64,000 nt of DNA from positions 10,296,087 through 10,360,086 of the forward strand of contig NW_004454160.1 in assembly GCF_000283155.1 (NCBI RefSeq), given 5' to 3'. Shown one piece after another: positions 11,056 through 23,600 of the stretch (the first letter of the stretch is position 1; each line of letters begins with the position of its first letter). This DNA is from Ceratotherium simum simum. Its lineage: Eukaryota; Chordata; Mammalia; Perissodactyla; Rhinocerotidae. The notes beneath the pieces are model-generated. The model did not search any database, was not told the DNA's origin, and worked only from the letters and a program-made list of their open reading frames with translations. The position numbers and the translations under genes are program-made.

Positions 11056-11267
11056 GGTTTCTCAACCTTGACGCTATTGACACTTTAAGCCAAATTATTT
11101 TATGTTGTGCCAGGCTGTCTTGTGTATTGTAGGATGTTTAGCAATGTCCATTGATGCCAGTAGCACCGCTCACTCCCCTACATTGTTACAACCAAAAATA
11201 TCTCCAGATGCTGCCAAATGTCCCCTGGGGAGCAAAGTCATCCCTGGTTGAAAACCACTGACTCAAA
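11056..11267. mobile_element. hAT-Charlie type DNA transposon, near full length
   Basis: Its ends are near inverted repeats, CAGGGTTTCTCAACCTTG and GGTTGAAAACCACTG. The internal text GTATTGTAGGATGTTTAGCAATGTCC and CCAAAAATATCTCCAGATGCTGCC is typical of MER20/MER5-class elements. It interrupts an older repeat (ACTTAGAGATCATCTACTC ... ATCTAATTTTATGAATAAAGAAACTGAG). Confidence 0.8.
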
Positions 11268-11289
11268 TCATCTAATTTTATGAATAAAG

Positions 11290-14125
11290 AAACTGAGATC
11301 TACAAAGGTGGCCTGCCCAAGGAAACTTTGGTTTGTTCTTTGGTGACTTTCCCTGGAGAAGTCTTCTATAACAACCCTTACACAAAGAGAGTGTCTTGTA
11401 AATATGTGATCATACAACTTATAGTCCAACCATATAAAAACTTTTAGAGTTAATCTACATTTAAGAAGAGGAGGGTTTTGTTCTTGTACCTTCTCCTGAG
11501 GGCACTAGGGCTGGGACCTTTTACAATATTTCTTCCCACTCAGACCTTCCTGGAATCCAGTTCAGAACAAAATGTGCCAGGCTTTAGTGATGGAAACCCT
11601 ACCACTCTCAGCTCCCATGACAGTACTGCTGACTTGAATGTCAGACTTTGCAGGTCTTGGTATTGAAGGGGAACGAAGGACCTAGGTCTCACCAGGAAGG
11701 GAAGAACTCCAAGGTTAGTAGTGGATAAGCTATTTCAGGGGCAGATACGGTGACTGACTAAGAAATGTGGTGGGCTGTCCATTTCACCAATAAATCTTAT
11801 TTTCTTTCTTCTTAAAGAAAAGAACATCCCACTGTTAATTTGCTAGAGCCCAGAGTTGCCCCCAGCATTCAAAGTGGCACAGGGACTAGCAGTACATTTC
11901 TATTATCTTCCTAATGCAGACATCAAGACCTGCTCCCGCAATGCTATTTCACATTTCCAACTAAAAAGCAAGCAATTTCAAAGGCGTTTTGCTAGCCCTG
12001 AACATTTTTAATGATGTGTTCTTTCTTGACTTCACTTATAATATCACCCCTATCAAGTGAGTCTAGGCCCCTGTGTTTACTGAAATAGTGAAAGGAGATG
12101 GCTAAATTTAGATTTCGCCCGCATGTGGGGTGGTAGGTAATGCTGAAAGCATAGGCTTCAGAAGAAAAGGACAGTTTACAGGTCCTTTGAAATTCAGTTA
12201 AACTTGAGTCTCTAACTAATTAAAAATGTGTGAGCTGTGTTGGTAAATACATATGACCCAGGTCTCAGGAGCATGAGAATTTATCTGGGGAACTGTCCGT
12301 TATCAGCTCATTTTTACAGCTTTCCCTCCGCAGTTCCTTGTTTGTCAATCTTTAGTTTGTTTTTGGCTTGGTGACATGATGCACTGTTTCTGCATGAGAT
12401 ACTAAGCTGTTGGGGCTGTTAGGACGCTTGTTTCTGTGCTGTGTTAAATAAAAATGTCCTGCTCTTCCTGCCTGAGGATGATGCTCTTGCATTTAGATGC
12501 ACTAGAGAGCTAACTCACGCCAACTAACCTCCTAAGAGATTGATGGTCTTGAGAAATGCCGCTCCCAAACAGCCGAGAATCAGGAGTTGCTTGGATGGTC
12601 TTGAGGCAGAATGTGGGGGCAGGAGGTTAGTTTATGCTTTTAATGGTCAAGATATTGTACCACGGGTGGCAGGTACCTACATCTCTGCTCTAGAAGAATT
12701 CCTGCCAAGGAGTACAGGTACCCTGGGTCCCTCGCCTGACAAAGCTAGAATCACTGATGTTCATTGGTCTTATTTGCCCGGACACCATGAAAACCACCCC
12801 ATTTCTACTAACTCATTCTTCATGTGTACAGGTCACAAAGTATGCATTCAGTTCTTTATAATATTTTAGTCCTGGGAGTATTCAGGTTCTCTCTATAACT
12901 GGTTAGACTGTCAAGTCTGGATGACACCATCGGAAAACTTAAGAGCATCCAATGAGCTTTGGGACAACTAATTTTGCTACCAGTTTTACTCCCAGATGAG
13001 GGCTTTATCTATAAGTCCCGGGCACCTCTCTACAACAACTCACCCTCACTCAGAGAGTTCTTTCCCCAACATGGATTTGAGTGATTTCACCTACATTCCT
13101 CACCCCTCCCCCATCTCCTTTTGTGACCCAGGATCACATATTTAGATTTGCTGGTCAGGGCCAGGGTGGCCATCAGTGGCCATCGAGGAGCAACACAGTT
13201 CAAACCCATGGCCCAGACCCCAATCAATTCTCTAGTCACTTCCTGAGTGCCAGGCTTGGTAGGAGTCTCAGGGCTGGGGAGAGAGACGATAACTCAGGGT
13301 CCCTGATCTTTCTGGACTCTTCGTCTCATGGAAGAAATCGACACAGAGATAATCAACTCTCATGGAAGGCAGACCATAATAAAGGCTTAGTTGCAGTACC
13401 AACCAACAAAATGCTGGCATGTTTGTCTCCCTCACTCAACTGTGAGAAGAAACTTATTTCTCTGATTCCTCAGCGCCAAGCCCAGGGTCAACCCACATTT
13501 GTGCACAATAAATGTTTATGGAATAAATGAAGGCATCAGCTGGGAACCACAGAGCACTTCCTCTCCAGGGACCAAGCCAAGTCAATGAAAGACACTTTCT
13601 CCCTCTAACTAGATGCCCTCTTTTGTCTTCTGGGCTCATTTTCTCCAGGAAACTTTATATGCAGTTCAGAAGTGGAGCTTTCCTACTTCCTCTCCTCACT
13701 CGGCTTCCTAATGGTCTTTCATCCAGTCAAGGCAATTGTGATGGGAACTGTGGAGACTTAGACGGACACCACCAACTCCAGGGCCACCCTTTGGAGATTT
13801 GGGATTGATCATTTTTATAATACATGAAATGAGATTACACGAAGATAAAGGCATTTTAGGATGGATTTACTGGAGGCAAAAGACAGAAAAGCACTCACAC
13901 AGGCCAAAATAAAGGAGATGATTATTGTAAGGTTACAGGGAAGCTCATGGAAATAAAGTACAGCCCAGTCTCTTGGAAACTGGATCTGGGAAATCTGAAC
14001 TCTTAGGGCTCAAGGTAAACACTCTCTTTGCTTCTCTTTCTCTGGGACCTCCATCGTGTCTCATTTATTTACACGTGGGTGCCATTTTCCTCTATTTGGC
14101 TTACTCAAGAAGCTTCTCTGCCTTC
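11290..14125. other. Intergenic, mostly unique; L2 piece near 13410-13530
   Basis: No gene. The segment 13410-13530 ends CACAATAAATGTTTATGGAATAAATGAA, like an L2 3' end. The stretch 12290-12500 (GTTTGTCAATCTTTAGTTTG, CATGATGCACTGTTTCTGCATGAG) is AT-balanced and free of repeats and may be conserved noncoding DNA. Frames at 12540-12869 and 13081-13530 show no domain. Confidence 0.4.
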
Positions 14126-14615
14126 TGTAGGGGAGGAAGACAATTCCTCTACCCTCTAGGTCCTTCTGGCAGGTCTAGGAATTAAAATGACATGAGACAG
14201 AATAACAGAAGAAAATCAAACAAAGCTTTATTACATGCATATGTGAGAAAAACCCAGGAAATCTGAGTAACTCAGCCAGAATGGCCGAAGCTGCCACCTT
14301 AAATACCATCTTCAGCTAAAGACAAAGGAGGGTGTTGGGGGTAGTTGTTTTGGGCTTCAAAGGGGAGGAAGGCAATTCGCATGGAGATGGAAAAGCAAAT
14401 GTTTGGTAGACAAAACTTTGATAAGAATAGGCTTAGCGAGGACCCTCACAGTTTATCAATAACCGGAGTTATCTATGGTGATAGTCTGTCCTGGGGACAG
14501 GCCTTCTACTTTAAATTCTTTTAGGCAGTTAGGGAGAAGGTCAAAGTTTCTTTCAGAATCTTTTGTCCTTAACCAAAGAGACACATTTTGGGGTGGCCAA
14601 TTCTGATCCCCTACA
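14126..14615 (-). mobile_element. Solo LTR, ERV1-like (third of three)
   Basis: The plus strand shows TGTAGGGGAGG...CCCCTACA. On the minus strand it matches the 4348-4899 LTR in order: CCCCAAAATGTGTCTCTTTGG, CAAACATTTGC, GGTATTTAAGG, AATAAA (plus TTTATT at 14227-14232), and GCCAGAAGGACCTAGAGGG. The 4-bp duplication CTTC is exact (14122-14125 and 14616-14619), as expected for ERV1-type integration. It is about 60 bp shorter than the plus-strand copy. Confidence 0.87.
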
Positions 14616-15550
14616 CTTCTAATAAATTCAGCCTGTTCACAGCTTTGGCTTGTGAGTGAAGTCCCCAACTCTCCACAACCTTTGAACTTTGACTGAGTTC
14701 TGGGTCTGTAGCACTTACTTAAAATTCTCAAGAAGGTGAATCTGATTGGTTACTGACCAGCCAATAAATTGTTCAACATTGAGACAAGATCTGATTCTGG
14801 TCCAATCAGCTGTAGCTGAGGATCACATGGAACAAATATGGCAGCTTGGGCCTGTCCTTTCAGGAGGGTTATAGACTAAGATAGATCTCAGAGAGAAAGA
14901 GAAAGGTCTAGATACCCTAGAACAAAATTACTATGTTAGGTCAGTTTTGAGGTCATCAAAGGTCCACAACTTTAGGGAAAATTGTGGCAGGAAGAAAGGA
15001 TCTCTCCTGGTCATGGTGTTGATAATTTAGAGGACTGTAGGGTAGTTATGAGTGATTGTGTAGTGTAAACTTCAGGTCACTCTTAGCCTTTTATGTGTGA
15101 GCAGAGTCTCCTCCTCCACTGCCAGCTGCCTCCCTAAGTCACTGTACAACTGTCAGCAAGAGGAAAGATTCCCAAAGCATGTGGCAGGGACAGTCTCCTT
15201 GCCCACCCTAGAGCCCACTCCCCTTCTGCCATACACTAAACTAGAAACAGCCCCACATGGTTGTCTGCTTCCTGGCAAAACTGGGCCTAAATATTTCTAG
15301 GAGCAGCTAGACGGCTTTTTGTTGGGACGGTCTTCTGAAGATGGAGAAAGGTGTCCATTTGCACCACACTCTCAAGCTTAAACCTGTGACCAGAGGCTAC
15401 ACAAGTGCAGGTATGTTAGATAGGAATGAACCAGTTCAAACAGATCTGGGCTCAAACGAGTGTTGCTTCCCATTTTTAGCTTTTTGCTCTTTAAAAGTTT
15501 TCTAGGCTAGATTTTTCTGATGAGCTGCCAGGATTCTGTATTCAAAATTG
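14616..15550. other. Intergenic, no gene recognised
   Basis: Unique sequence, moderately AT-rich. No repeat was confidently recognised and no exon is supported. Confidence 0.45.
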
Positions 15551-15554
15551 CACT

Positions 15555-15700
15555 CTAAAAAGTCCAGAGACCTGGGTTCCAGTTTTATCTCTACTACTAA
15601 CTAGCTGTGTGCTCATCATTCGAGAGTCACTTCCCCACCCTAGGCCTCAGATTTCTCGCCTATAGAAAGAGGGACTTGGAAGTAGATGATCTCTACGGTT
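15555..15700 (+). repeat. MIR SINE
   Basis: GAGACCTGGGTTCCAGTTTTATCTCTACTACTAACTAGCTGTGTG followed by CTAGGCCTCAGATTTCTCGCCTATAGAAAGAGGG follows the MIR core. Confidence 0.8.
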
Positions 15701-15840
15701 CTTTTTTTCTTGACCTTTTCTCACCCAGCCTTTACTGGGGCCACATGTCTCACCCAGCCATCCTCACCTCAGTGGGAATACACCCTGGACTCACAGCTGC
15801 CCTACCTCTGAAGGTTTAACTTCTCTCTTCTCTCTCTCTC

Positions 15841-16080
15841 TTTTTTTTTTTTTTGGTGAGGAAGATTAGCCCTGAGCTAACATCTGTTGCCAATCCTCCT
15901 CTTTTTGCTGAGAAAGATTGGCCCTGGGCTAACATCCGTGCCCATCTTCCTGGTAGGAAGCCTGCCACAGCATGGCTTGATAAGCGGTGCGCAGCTCCAC
16001 GCCTGGGATCCGAACCTGCGAAGCCCGGGCCGCTGAAGCTGAGCGCACGAACTTACCCACTACACTGCTGGACTGGCCCC
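15841..16080 (-). mobile_element. ERE SINE, reverse
   Basis: A poly-T head (15841-15854) is followed by GAGGAAGATTAGCCCTGAGCTAACATCTG, then the tRNA-like part with GGGATCCGAACC, and it ends ACTGGCCCC. The flanks AACTTCTCTCTTCTC and TACTTTTCTCTTCTC are a likely decayed duplication in a CT-rich tract. Confidence 0.92.
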
Positions 16081-17120
16081 TACTTTTCTCTTCTCTTTGC
16101 TCAATTTCTTCAGCACCTAAGTGCCTCTTGCCCTTGCCAGCTTGCACAAGGGGAACGGAAGCCCTTGACTCTAGAGAGTCACTCGTTTTTTCTGCCTCTT
16201 TCCACCCCAAGCCCTCCTGAAAAGATCTTTCAGGAGAGTTCCATTCAGCTCCCTGGTGTTCAGATCTATTGAAGGGCTGACCTTCCACATCAATAGACTC
16301 CTCCATTGTCCCAGAATGGGTAATTCTGAACTGAGGCCACCGCAGAGCCAGTTTGCAGGGAGTGAAAGATGTGTTGTGGCCGCCAGGCTGGGCCAGGCAT
16401 CCCGCGGTCAGGCCATCAGGACCCTGACTGGCTCTGCCCTCTGATGCTGTGTGGCTGGGTCGGAGGACCCAGGCCCACTCTGGCAAGCCATCCCTCCCCG
16501 CCTCGCAGCCTTGTTCCCTGTCTCATAGTGCTTCTGCTGTCTTCCCTGGAGCCGTTCCTCTCTTGGACTTCATTTGCTCACCTTCCTGGTTTGTGTTCAC
16601 ACCCTCCGATGAGCAGCTTATCTCCTTAAAGAAGCTGCACGGCCACACCATGGGGACAGCTTGCAGGACTCACAGTGAATGTGTAGATTCAGGGTCATCA
16701 GGCTGTTGGGCTGCCTTGCCCTCAGTCCATCCTGAGGTATCGGTATATCCTCACCCAACTCCTTGGCTTGGGTTTGACCTTTCCAGGCAGAAGCATCTGT
16801 CCTTCATAATAGTGCCCTCTTCATCCTGCAGAGTTTACGTCTCCCCAGTAGCTGTGCCCTGGGGCATCCACTGGCCATGACCTGGTACTGGAGGGGAAGG
16901 CTCTTTCTGCATTTAGTTTATTCTCGAAGGAATGAGGCTAATGCAGCAGATAGCACCCTAAGAGAAAGGGACCAGAGAGGGCGGCATCAGGAAGGGGCAA
17001 GGACAGAAGTAAACCAGGCGCTACCCATGATGCAGGAGAGTTGGTTGAATCACAGTGTTTTTCCAGGTGAGGTGGATTGAGCATCAATAGCTCTGTCCTG
17101 TAGAAACTGCCAAGCAACCT
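16081..17120. other. Intergenic, no gene recognised
   Basis: A GC-moderate unique region where several frames overlap on both strands (up to 185 codons at 15929-16486, part of it inside the ERE). None shows a conserved domain. Confidence 0.45.
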
Positions 17121-17124
17121 GGGA

Positions 17125-17300
17125 AGTGTTCATTCATTCATTCACTCATTCATACAAGTGATTAAGATTTACTGAGTTGCTCCCCTGATATATTCTGTGT
17201 AGGCAATATAGAAATAAACAGATCCCATGTCCTGCCTTCTAGGACTGTCACTTGAGGGAAAGAAACACAGAAATAGATCATTAAAGTGCCATGTATCACA
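17125..17300 (-). repeat. L2 LINE 3' fragment with (ATTC)n
   Basis: CATTCATTCATTCACTCATTCAT followed by TTTACTGAGTTGCTCCCC and CATGTCCTGCCTTCTAGG is the reverse L2 3' end. Confidence 0.65.
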
Positions 17301-17329
17301 TCTTTAGAACGGGAGGAGGGTGGGCTGGG

Positions 17330-18015
17330 GAAATGGGCAATACCTAATGCTGGTGAGGTTGTGGAACAACTGGCTCCCTCACATATTGCTGGTAGAAATG
17401 CGAAATAATACAGCCACTTTGGAAAATTGTTTGGCAGTTTCTTAAAAGTTAAATATATACTTACCTTACAACTCAGAAATCCCATTCCTAGGCTTTTACC
17501 CAAGAGAAATGAAAACATATGTCCACATAAAAACCTCTACACGAATGTTTATAGCAGCTTTATTTATAATTGTCTAAAACTGGAAACAACCCCAATGTCC
17601 TTCAAAGCGTGAATGGATAAACAAACTGTGGTACATCCATACTTTGGAATACTACCTAGCATTATAAAGGAATGGATTACAGATCATGCAACAACATGCA
17701 TGAATCTCAAAAGGATTATGCTGAGTGAAGGAAGCCAGGCTCCAGGTTCCATTTATGTGACATTCTGGAAAAGGCAAAACTACAGGGGAAAAATAAAACC
17801 CACTCAGATTGGTGGTTGCAAGAGACTGGGGGTGGGAGGTGTGGCTGACTACGAAGGTGTATGGATTCTTTTGGGGTGATGAAACTGTTCTGTATCTTGA
17901 TGGTGGTGCTGGTTATATGACCAGATGTGTTTGTCAAAAATCACGGAACTGTACGCTAAAAAGGGTGTATTTTACTCTGTGTAAATTATACCTCAGTGAA
18001 ACTGGAAAAAATAAT
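17330..18015 (+). mobile_element. L1 LINE 3' end (L1M-like), 5'-truncated
   Basis: The end of ORF2 and the 3' UTR are readable, with GGTGAGGTTGTGGAACAACTGG, AAATCCCATTCCTAGG, CCAATGTCCTTCAAAGCGTGAATGG, GGTACATCCATACTTTGGAATAC, and finally GGAACTGTACGCTAAAAAGGG. It is much diverged, with broken frames, and cannot be active. Confidence 0.9.
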
Positions 18016-19100
18016 ACCACTTGGTTTAGATACTATGTTACAGGGAGGCCTAGGGGGTATTTGCTTCCTCAGAAGGTGGCCCTGTCCTAGGGGTGAGGTG
18101 CAGGGGACGTGCAGCAAGGAGGATTAAAAGTGGCGACTGAATTTAGAGGGCCGCATCCTGCTAAAAGAAAGAAAACAAGGTAGTGGCTAAGGGTATGGCC
18201 TAATCCTAGGAGAAGCTGACGTGAAGTTTCACTGGCCAGGCAAGGAAGCAGGAGCCAGACTCTAAGTGTATTTAGGAGTGTGTTTATGTGGAGGAGCGGG
18301 GGAGTGGTGGTGTCTGGAATGTACAGATTCAGGAAGGACACAGAGGCAGTGGAGGAATAAGGTCAGGCCTTGTTCCCATGTGTGTGATCACGGCACTGAG
18401 CCAGGAATGTACTTATGTGCCTTGTTCGCTTCCAATAAAACCCCTAGACAGCAACTCCAGTATAAATAGCAAACAAGCAAACCTGAGGTTCTTCTGCATC
18501 AGAGTGGAACAGAGATGTTGGTCCTGAGGAGCCTGAAGGCCTGAGGTGAGTCCAGCAGCAGCCCCACTCGTCCCCAACCCCTCCCAGATGCCCTCTTGGC
18601 TCCTGGAAAGCTAGCGCCCCTCTCCCCAGCAAAGCCCACCACACACGGGTGCCTGAGCCAACCATGGCCAAACAAGTGACAGGTAGCAGCCCTCCCCAGG
18701 GGCGCTGCCCGCAGAGGCTCGCTGGCTGCTTGCTAAATGGAAGCTCTGAGGCCTCTGGGGCTGCAGCAGTTGGTTTCCTGCAGACGCTGTTTGCTCAGCC
18801 TGCCCAGCAAGCCAAGGAGAGAAAGGGGATGCCCCAGGGGAACTAACCAGGAGATGGTGAGGGGACCTCAAAAGGAGCACACACCCCCATGACAACAGTA
18901 CATCAAGGCCCAGGGTCCTCAGGGGCCTCGGGACCCCATGATCTCAGATATCTCCAGGTATTGAGGTCCTTTGGGGTACAAATGCCCAGGACTTCAGGGG
19001 AAGAAATGGGGCCCATCACCAAGAGTGAATTTTGCCAAAGGGGCCAGTCAGGGCCAGGAATAGCAACAGCAGCTATGGCAGTCAGAGAGCTAAGGGCAGA
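18016..19100. other. Intergenic, no gene recognised
   Basis: Unique, moderately GC-rich sequence. Short Pro/Ser/Gly-rich frames only. Confidence 0.45.
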
Positions 19101-19107
19101 GACCAGA

Positions 19108-19318
19108 GATGGACTGCTTGGGTTCAGATCCCAGCCCTGCCCCTCATGGCTGCTGTGTCCCTAGGTGAGTCGTTTATCCTTGCCGAGTCTCACTTCCTCA
19201 TTTGCAAAATGGGGAAAGTCATAGTACCAACCTCCCAGGGTGCCGGGGAGACAAATGAGTCATCCCACGTCAAGTGCTCGGAGCAAGCTGGGCGGAGAGT
19301 AAGGACTCAATAAGGTTA
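19108..19318 (+). repeat. MIR SINE
   Basis: GGACTGCTTGGGTTCAGATCCCAGCCC...CTTCCTCATTTGCAAAATGGGG...GTAAGGACTCAATAAGG spans most of the MIR consensus. Confidence 0.85.
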
Positions 19319-19319
19319 C

Positions 19320-21530
19320 CAACAATGAATGACTGGGCTTACGGAGGCTCTCCAAGGAGTTCCAAGCACGTTCTGGGGCTGGACACATTTGTGGGGCCTG
19401 CTTCTTCTGCACTGCACCACCCCCCATCACTCGGCCCTCCTGTGTGCAGTTTCAGCCTGTGCCTACGAACATTTCAAGTTCTGTTCAGTTCAGTTCCGCT
19501 GAGACCCTCGCCCCTGCAGCAGTGTGGGAATCTGCAAGACGCAAAGCCTGTATTTGCATCCCTGATCGGCCACCTAACTTACTTTCTTGCTCATTCTTCC
19601 CCCCACCATTCCACAGGGCGGTTAGGGGGACTGCGTGAATCGTACTGAAGCATAAGAGTGCCTGCATCCAGTAGGTGCTCAGTGATGCTCCCTCTGTCCT
19701 CATGCGGAGCTCAGGAGCCAGTCCCCACGGTCCCTAGCTAATACTCCTGCACCACCAGCCTCATATCCCATGTTTTCGGGAGGAGGGGGTCTAGTTCTGG
19801 GCTGGACCTAACCTGTCCTATCCACCTCCCAGGGCCTCTCTCCTGACTGAGCTCTTCGGGGCCCAGGACAGGCTCCCTGGTGCTAAACGGAAGATGGCGT
19901 CTGCTTGGGCTCTCTCCCCAAACCAGTGAGGGTTAACATTTTGACATAAGTATGTTGTAATCCAAGGAACTCAAGCCGCCAGGAGAACAGTGCGGCATGA
20001 CCATGCCCATTGCTGCCTGGGGAGAGGGGCCCAGATGAGCACCTGGGGCAGACCCTCTGAAAGCCCCTTTGGGCTCTGGCTACAGCCCTCTTCAGGCAGC
20101 CTGAGGTCCCGAGGGTTAGGACTGTCCTCTGGGTGGAGATGCTTTTTCTTTTGCTGCTGCGGCTGGAGACCCAGGAAGCCTGAGCTTTCTAGTGCTCGCT
20201 CATCGGCCACTTGCACACCTGTTTTCCAAGACCAGACCAGCAAGAGCCTAAACACTATGAAGGAGAAATTTTTCTGGGGATTTTCAAAGAGTGTAGGGAA
20301 GAGACAGAGTAACAGAAGTTCTAGTTTAGCATCAATAACTTATGTTTTGATATTGCAACTGTTTTTGTACTTTATTTTCTTTCCTTCTTTTTTTTTATGT
20401 TGAGTCCCTTTTAGAATTTCAACCTACCTCAGTTGTACTAAGGGCAACACAAAAAAGAGACTTTTTTTTCCCGACTCACTTGACCAGGGAGAATGGGGAA
20501 GCTTTGTCCTCCAGGGAGAAGCAAAGCCCAGAGGGAAAGAGATGCTTGCGAAGTGGCCCTCCTCAGACGAAGGACAGCCCCTCCTCACTTGAAGCTTGGA
20601 AGAAGAAGAGTTGGTTCTGTTTCAGGAAAGGAGACCGTTGCCTCACAGGCCTTAATTTTTTTCCCAGAGTAGCCTTCCCTGCTGGAAGAGCTGTTTCTGA
20701 TTCTATGTGTAAAAGTGGATTTTTGAACTATCAGTCCCCCACATGAAATGTCCCCCTTTAACTGGGACTTTTTATGTAAGGGCCACTTCGAACCCCAGAA
20801 AAGACTGTGGGCTGGATGATGGCCCTGTCTGGAGTGGCCCACACAGTTCTGGGCGTCTATCTGTCTGTCTGTGTTGCCCAGACGCATTCCAACTTACCCT
20901 TAGTAATCCTTTCTGGACAAAGGGTGCTAAAGTAAATAGCAGTCTCTGTATCTCCAGCAGCAATCTTAGATGGCCAAGGAAATGCGAACCTTAGAAAATA
21001 AATAGCCCTAATATTAGCCCAGGCACGTGGACATGTTTCCCCAGCAGGTGTGGAAGAAAACCTTAAATTCTCACTTATTTTTGAAACATGCCTCTTGCAC
21101 CCAAATCTCCCAGGATGTCACTAAATGTATTTTTGGCCCAGAACAGCAGTGATGACCTAAAGTCTGCCCCAAGGGATGAGCCAGCATCCACCTCTCAGTT
21201 CCTTGGGCTCAGGGCAGCTGGCTGTCTCCAGAACAGGCTGAGCAGCCCATGTCTCCTGACCCCACATGTCCCCTCTGCCACCAGGCAGGCAGCAGTTCTA
21301 GGGTCACAGCACATGCCCACTCCCTCCACCATAGAGAAATGTGCAGGTGACAGATGCAGACAGGTCACCACGCAAACCCCAGATGTCATGCTGTCATGGA
21401 CGAGCATTTACTGTATACAGTAGTGATGCTGTACAGTGCGTCAGGAGGCCTGCGTACAGCATCCTCTCTTGTTCACAGGGCTCTGTGTTCGCGGCTGGGG
21501 CTGCACAGAGACTCACAGTCTGGTGCTCAC
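19320..21530. other. Intergenic, no gene recognised
   Basis: Unique DNA. The 137-codon plus frame at 19990-20403 ends in a T-rich tract and has no domain. Nothing convincing was found. Confidence 0.4.
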
Positions 21531-21534
21531 AGGT

Positions 21535-21960
21535 TGACAATCTAGTTGGAGAGACAGGACATCCTCATCACGATAAGTGCTGATTGTGTCCGATTGTGCA
21601 GATAAGTGCTATAGAAAAGCACTGAGGGGAGGGACAGCCCAGAGAGGACTGCGGAGGCCAGGGCTGAAGAGGCGCAAGAAGGAAATGGTATCTGAGTGGG
21701 GTCTTGGTACAATCCTAGACCTCAAATAAGTAGGGAGGAGGAAGGCTCCCGAAGAAGAACTGGGAAAGGCAAGTTTGATGAGGCTGATAGAGGCCAGGTG
21801 ACCAGAAGCATAGCTGTACTGCACAGAAGCTGGAGTTTATCCTGGAGCATCAGGGAGCCACAGCAGGATAAGGAAACAGGCCTCAAATGTGGGCTGCAAG
21901 ACCAGGAAGTCCCTGCCAGCCTGAACTTTACATTCATGTTAATAAATGTGGCGCCTACAG
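21535..21960 (-). repeat. L2 LINE remnant
   Basis: TGACAATCTAGTTGGAGAGACAGGAC, AAGTGCTATAGAAAAGCACTGAGG and CTGGAGTTTATCCTGGAGCATCAGGGAGCCAC fall in the order of the reverse L2 3' region. Confidence 0.6.
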
Positions 21961-22079
21961 AACAATGGTAGGCTGTGGGCAAGGTGGGTGGGGGGAGGCA
22001 GGGGAGAGGAGAGGCAGGGAGAGGAGAATAAGAAATCTTCATTGAGCTTCCATTGGGTCAGAAGACTAAATGCACTCCC

Positions 22080-23332
22080 ATAGATAAAACAACCACAGTA
22101 TAAGGCAGTATACAAGAAGCATCACATAACTGCTGTAAGACCCAAAAGTTTGCTCTTTTAAAGCAAACAGGAACATTTTTATAATTATTTTTATAGAATT
22201 ATTATATTTTTATAATTTTAATAAAATGGAGTCAAAACCTATGGGGACTTCTCACTTGAAAGATTTTAAAACAAGTTAGAAAATTCTGTTTCCCACTCTT
22301 TTTTAAGTGTACAGATACAAGCGATTTAAAGGTATTACAAGCGGGGCTTTGGGTAACAATGGAAACACCCAAACATCTGTTTTCAAGTGCTCTTTCTTTA
22401 GCATGAGTGTATTTTTTAAGAGACAATCAAGCATCACTTTTATCTTGAAGGGATAGATCAAGAGTGCTTATTTAAAAACTCTGACAGCCACTTGTCATCA
22501 CAGAGAAGGGCGATTAAATGGAACATTTGTCTTTGTAAGAAAAACATGATTTATCATTAAGGTTGGTAACTCTTTTAAGTACTTGCTGTGAAAAAACTGG
22601 GGAATCTCCGTGATATGATAGATCTTCCTGGTCACTCCATATCCCATTACAAAGTGGTGTAAAGACTCTATTATACTTTGAAACCTTATTTTTATAAAGT
22701 TAACATCAACGACAATACTTAGCATTTTGTGCGCGTCTGGCTTTAACTTTTTTGCTGTCGAGTGAATGAATATCAAGTGTGGTTCCCTGTAACCTCACTT
22801 CAGGTCCCTTTTTTTATCCCAGTCAATAGTTTTCCCATAAAGCATTTTTATTAAGGAAATCATTTCCTCTTCCCCCAAACATCTTTCCTTTAGTGGTTCA
22901 AAAACAGTTCTTTCTCACGTATTTCTAGTATTTAAACAAAATCTAGCAAATCCCGTTAACTGAGATGTTGGAAATCTCTATATTTTTAATCAAACAGAAA
23001 GCAAACTTCCTATAAGGCATAGTTTGTCTAATATTTATTTCTTAAAATTTTCAGCAATATTTTCCATGCATCTTTCAATAATGACTACTGACAAAAGATG
23101 GCATTTTTTGTTCCATATTGCTTTTCAATTATTTCAGCCATTTTTCATGGTAGAAAAAGAAAGTGTTTCCCTAAGGGCATGTGGGTTTTTATGTTTTGCA
23201 ATTACTAAGAACACCAAAGACTCTTGTATACTTTTATTATCACATTTAATGAAATGTTGTTAAGTACTGGCGTAAGTACTATAATGACTTTAAGTATTGA
23301 TGAAACAAAGGAGGAAGTTTAGGTTCATGGTC
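22080..23332. other. AT-rich block of unknown origin (left part)
   Basis: This stretch is clearly more AT-rich than its flanks, with long T/A tracts (22160-22220), yet carries a few CpGs (TGTGCGCGTCTGG near 22735). A 92-codon minus frame at 22498-22776 is open despite the AT bias. I recognise neither the protein nor a repeat family. It could be an old retropseudogene, an unnamed repeat or AT-rich conserved noncoding DNA. Confidence 0.4.
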
Positions 23333-23359
23333 TGGATGCTTAATTTTAAAGATTTTATT

Positions 23360-23597
23360 GGGGCCGGCCCGGTGGCAGAGCGGTTAAGTGCGCGCGCTCC
23401 GTTGCTGGCGGCCGGGGTTCGGATCCCTGGCGCGCACCAACACACCGCTTGTCAGGCCATGCTGTGGCGGCGTCCCATATAAAGTAGAGGAAGATGGGCA
23501 TGGATGTTAGCCCAGGGCCAGTCTTCCTCAGCAAAAAGAGGAGGATTGGCATTGGATGTTAGCTCAGGGCCGATCTTCCTCACAAAAAGAAAAAAAA
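23360..23597 (+). mobile_element. ERE SINE, forward (younger of a nested pair)
   Basis: It starts GGGGCCGGCCCGGTGGCAGAGCGG, has the box GGGTTCGGATCCC-like and the repeated GATGTTAGC...CAGGGC units, and ends in poly-A. The duplication AAAGATTTTATT (23348-23359 and 23598-23609) lies in the tail of the adjoining reverse ERE, so this copy inserted second. Confidence 0.95.
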
Positions 23598-23600
23598 AAA

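Noticed and set aside
15929..16486. A 185-codon minus-strand frame
   Set aside because: Part of it is the reverse ERE SINE and the remainder has no domain.
22498..22776. Calling the 92-codon frame in the AT-rich block a gene or a viral fossil
   Set aside because: It is unusual enough to report, but I recognise no family in it and there is no start context, exon partner or target duplication to support either idea.
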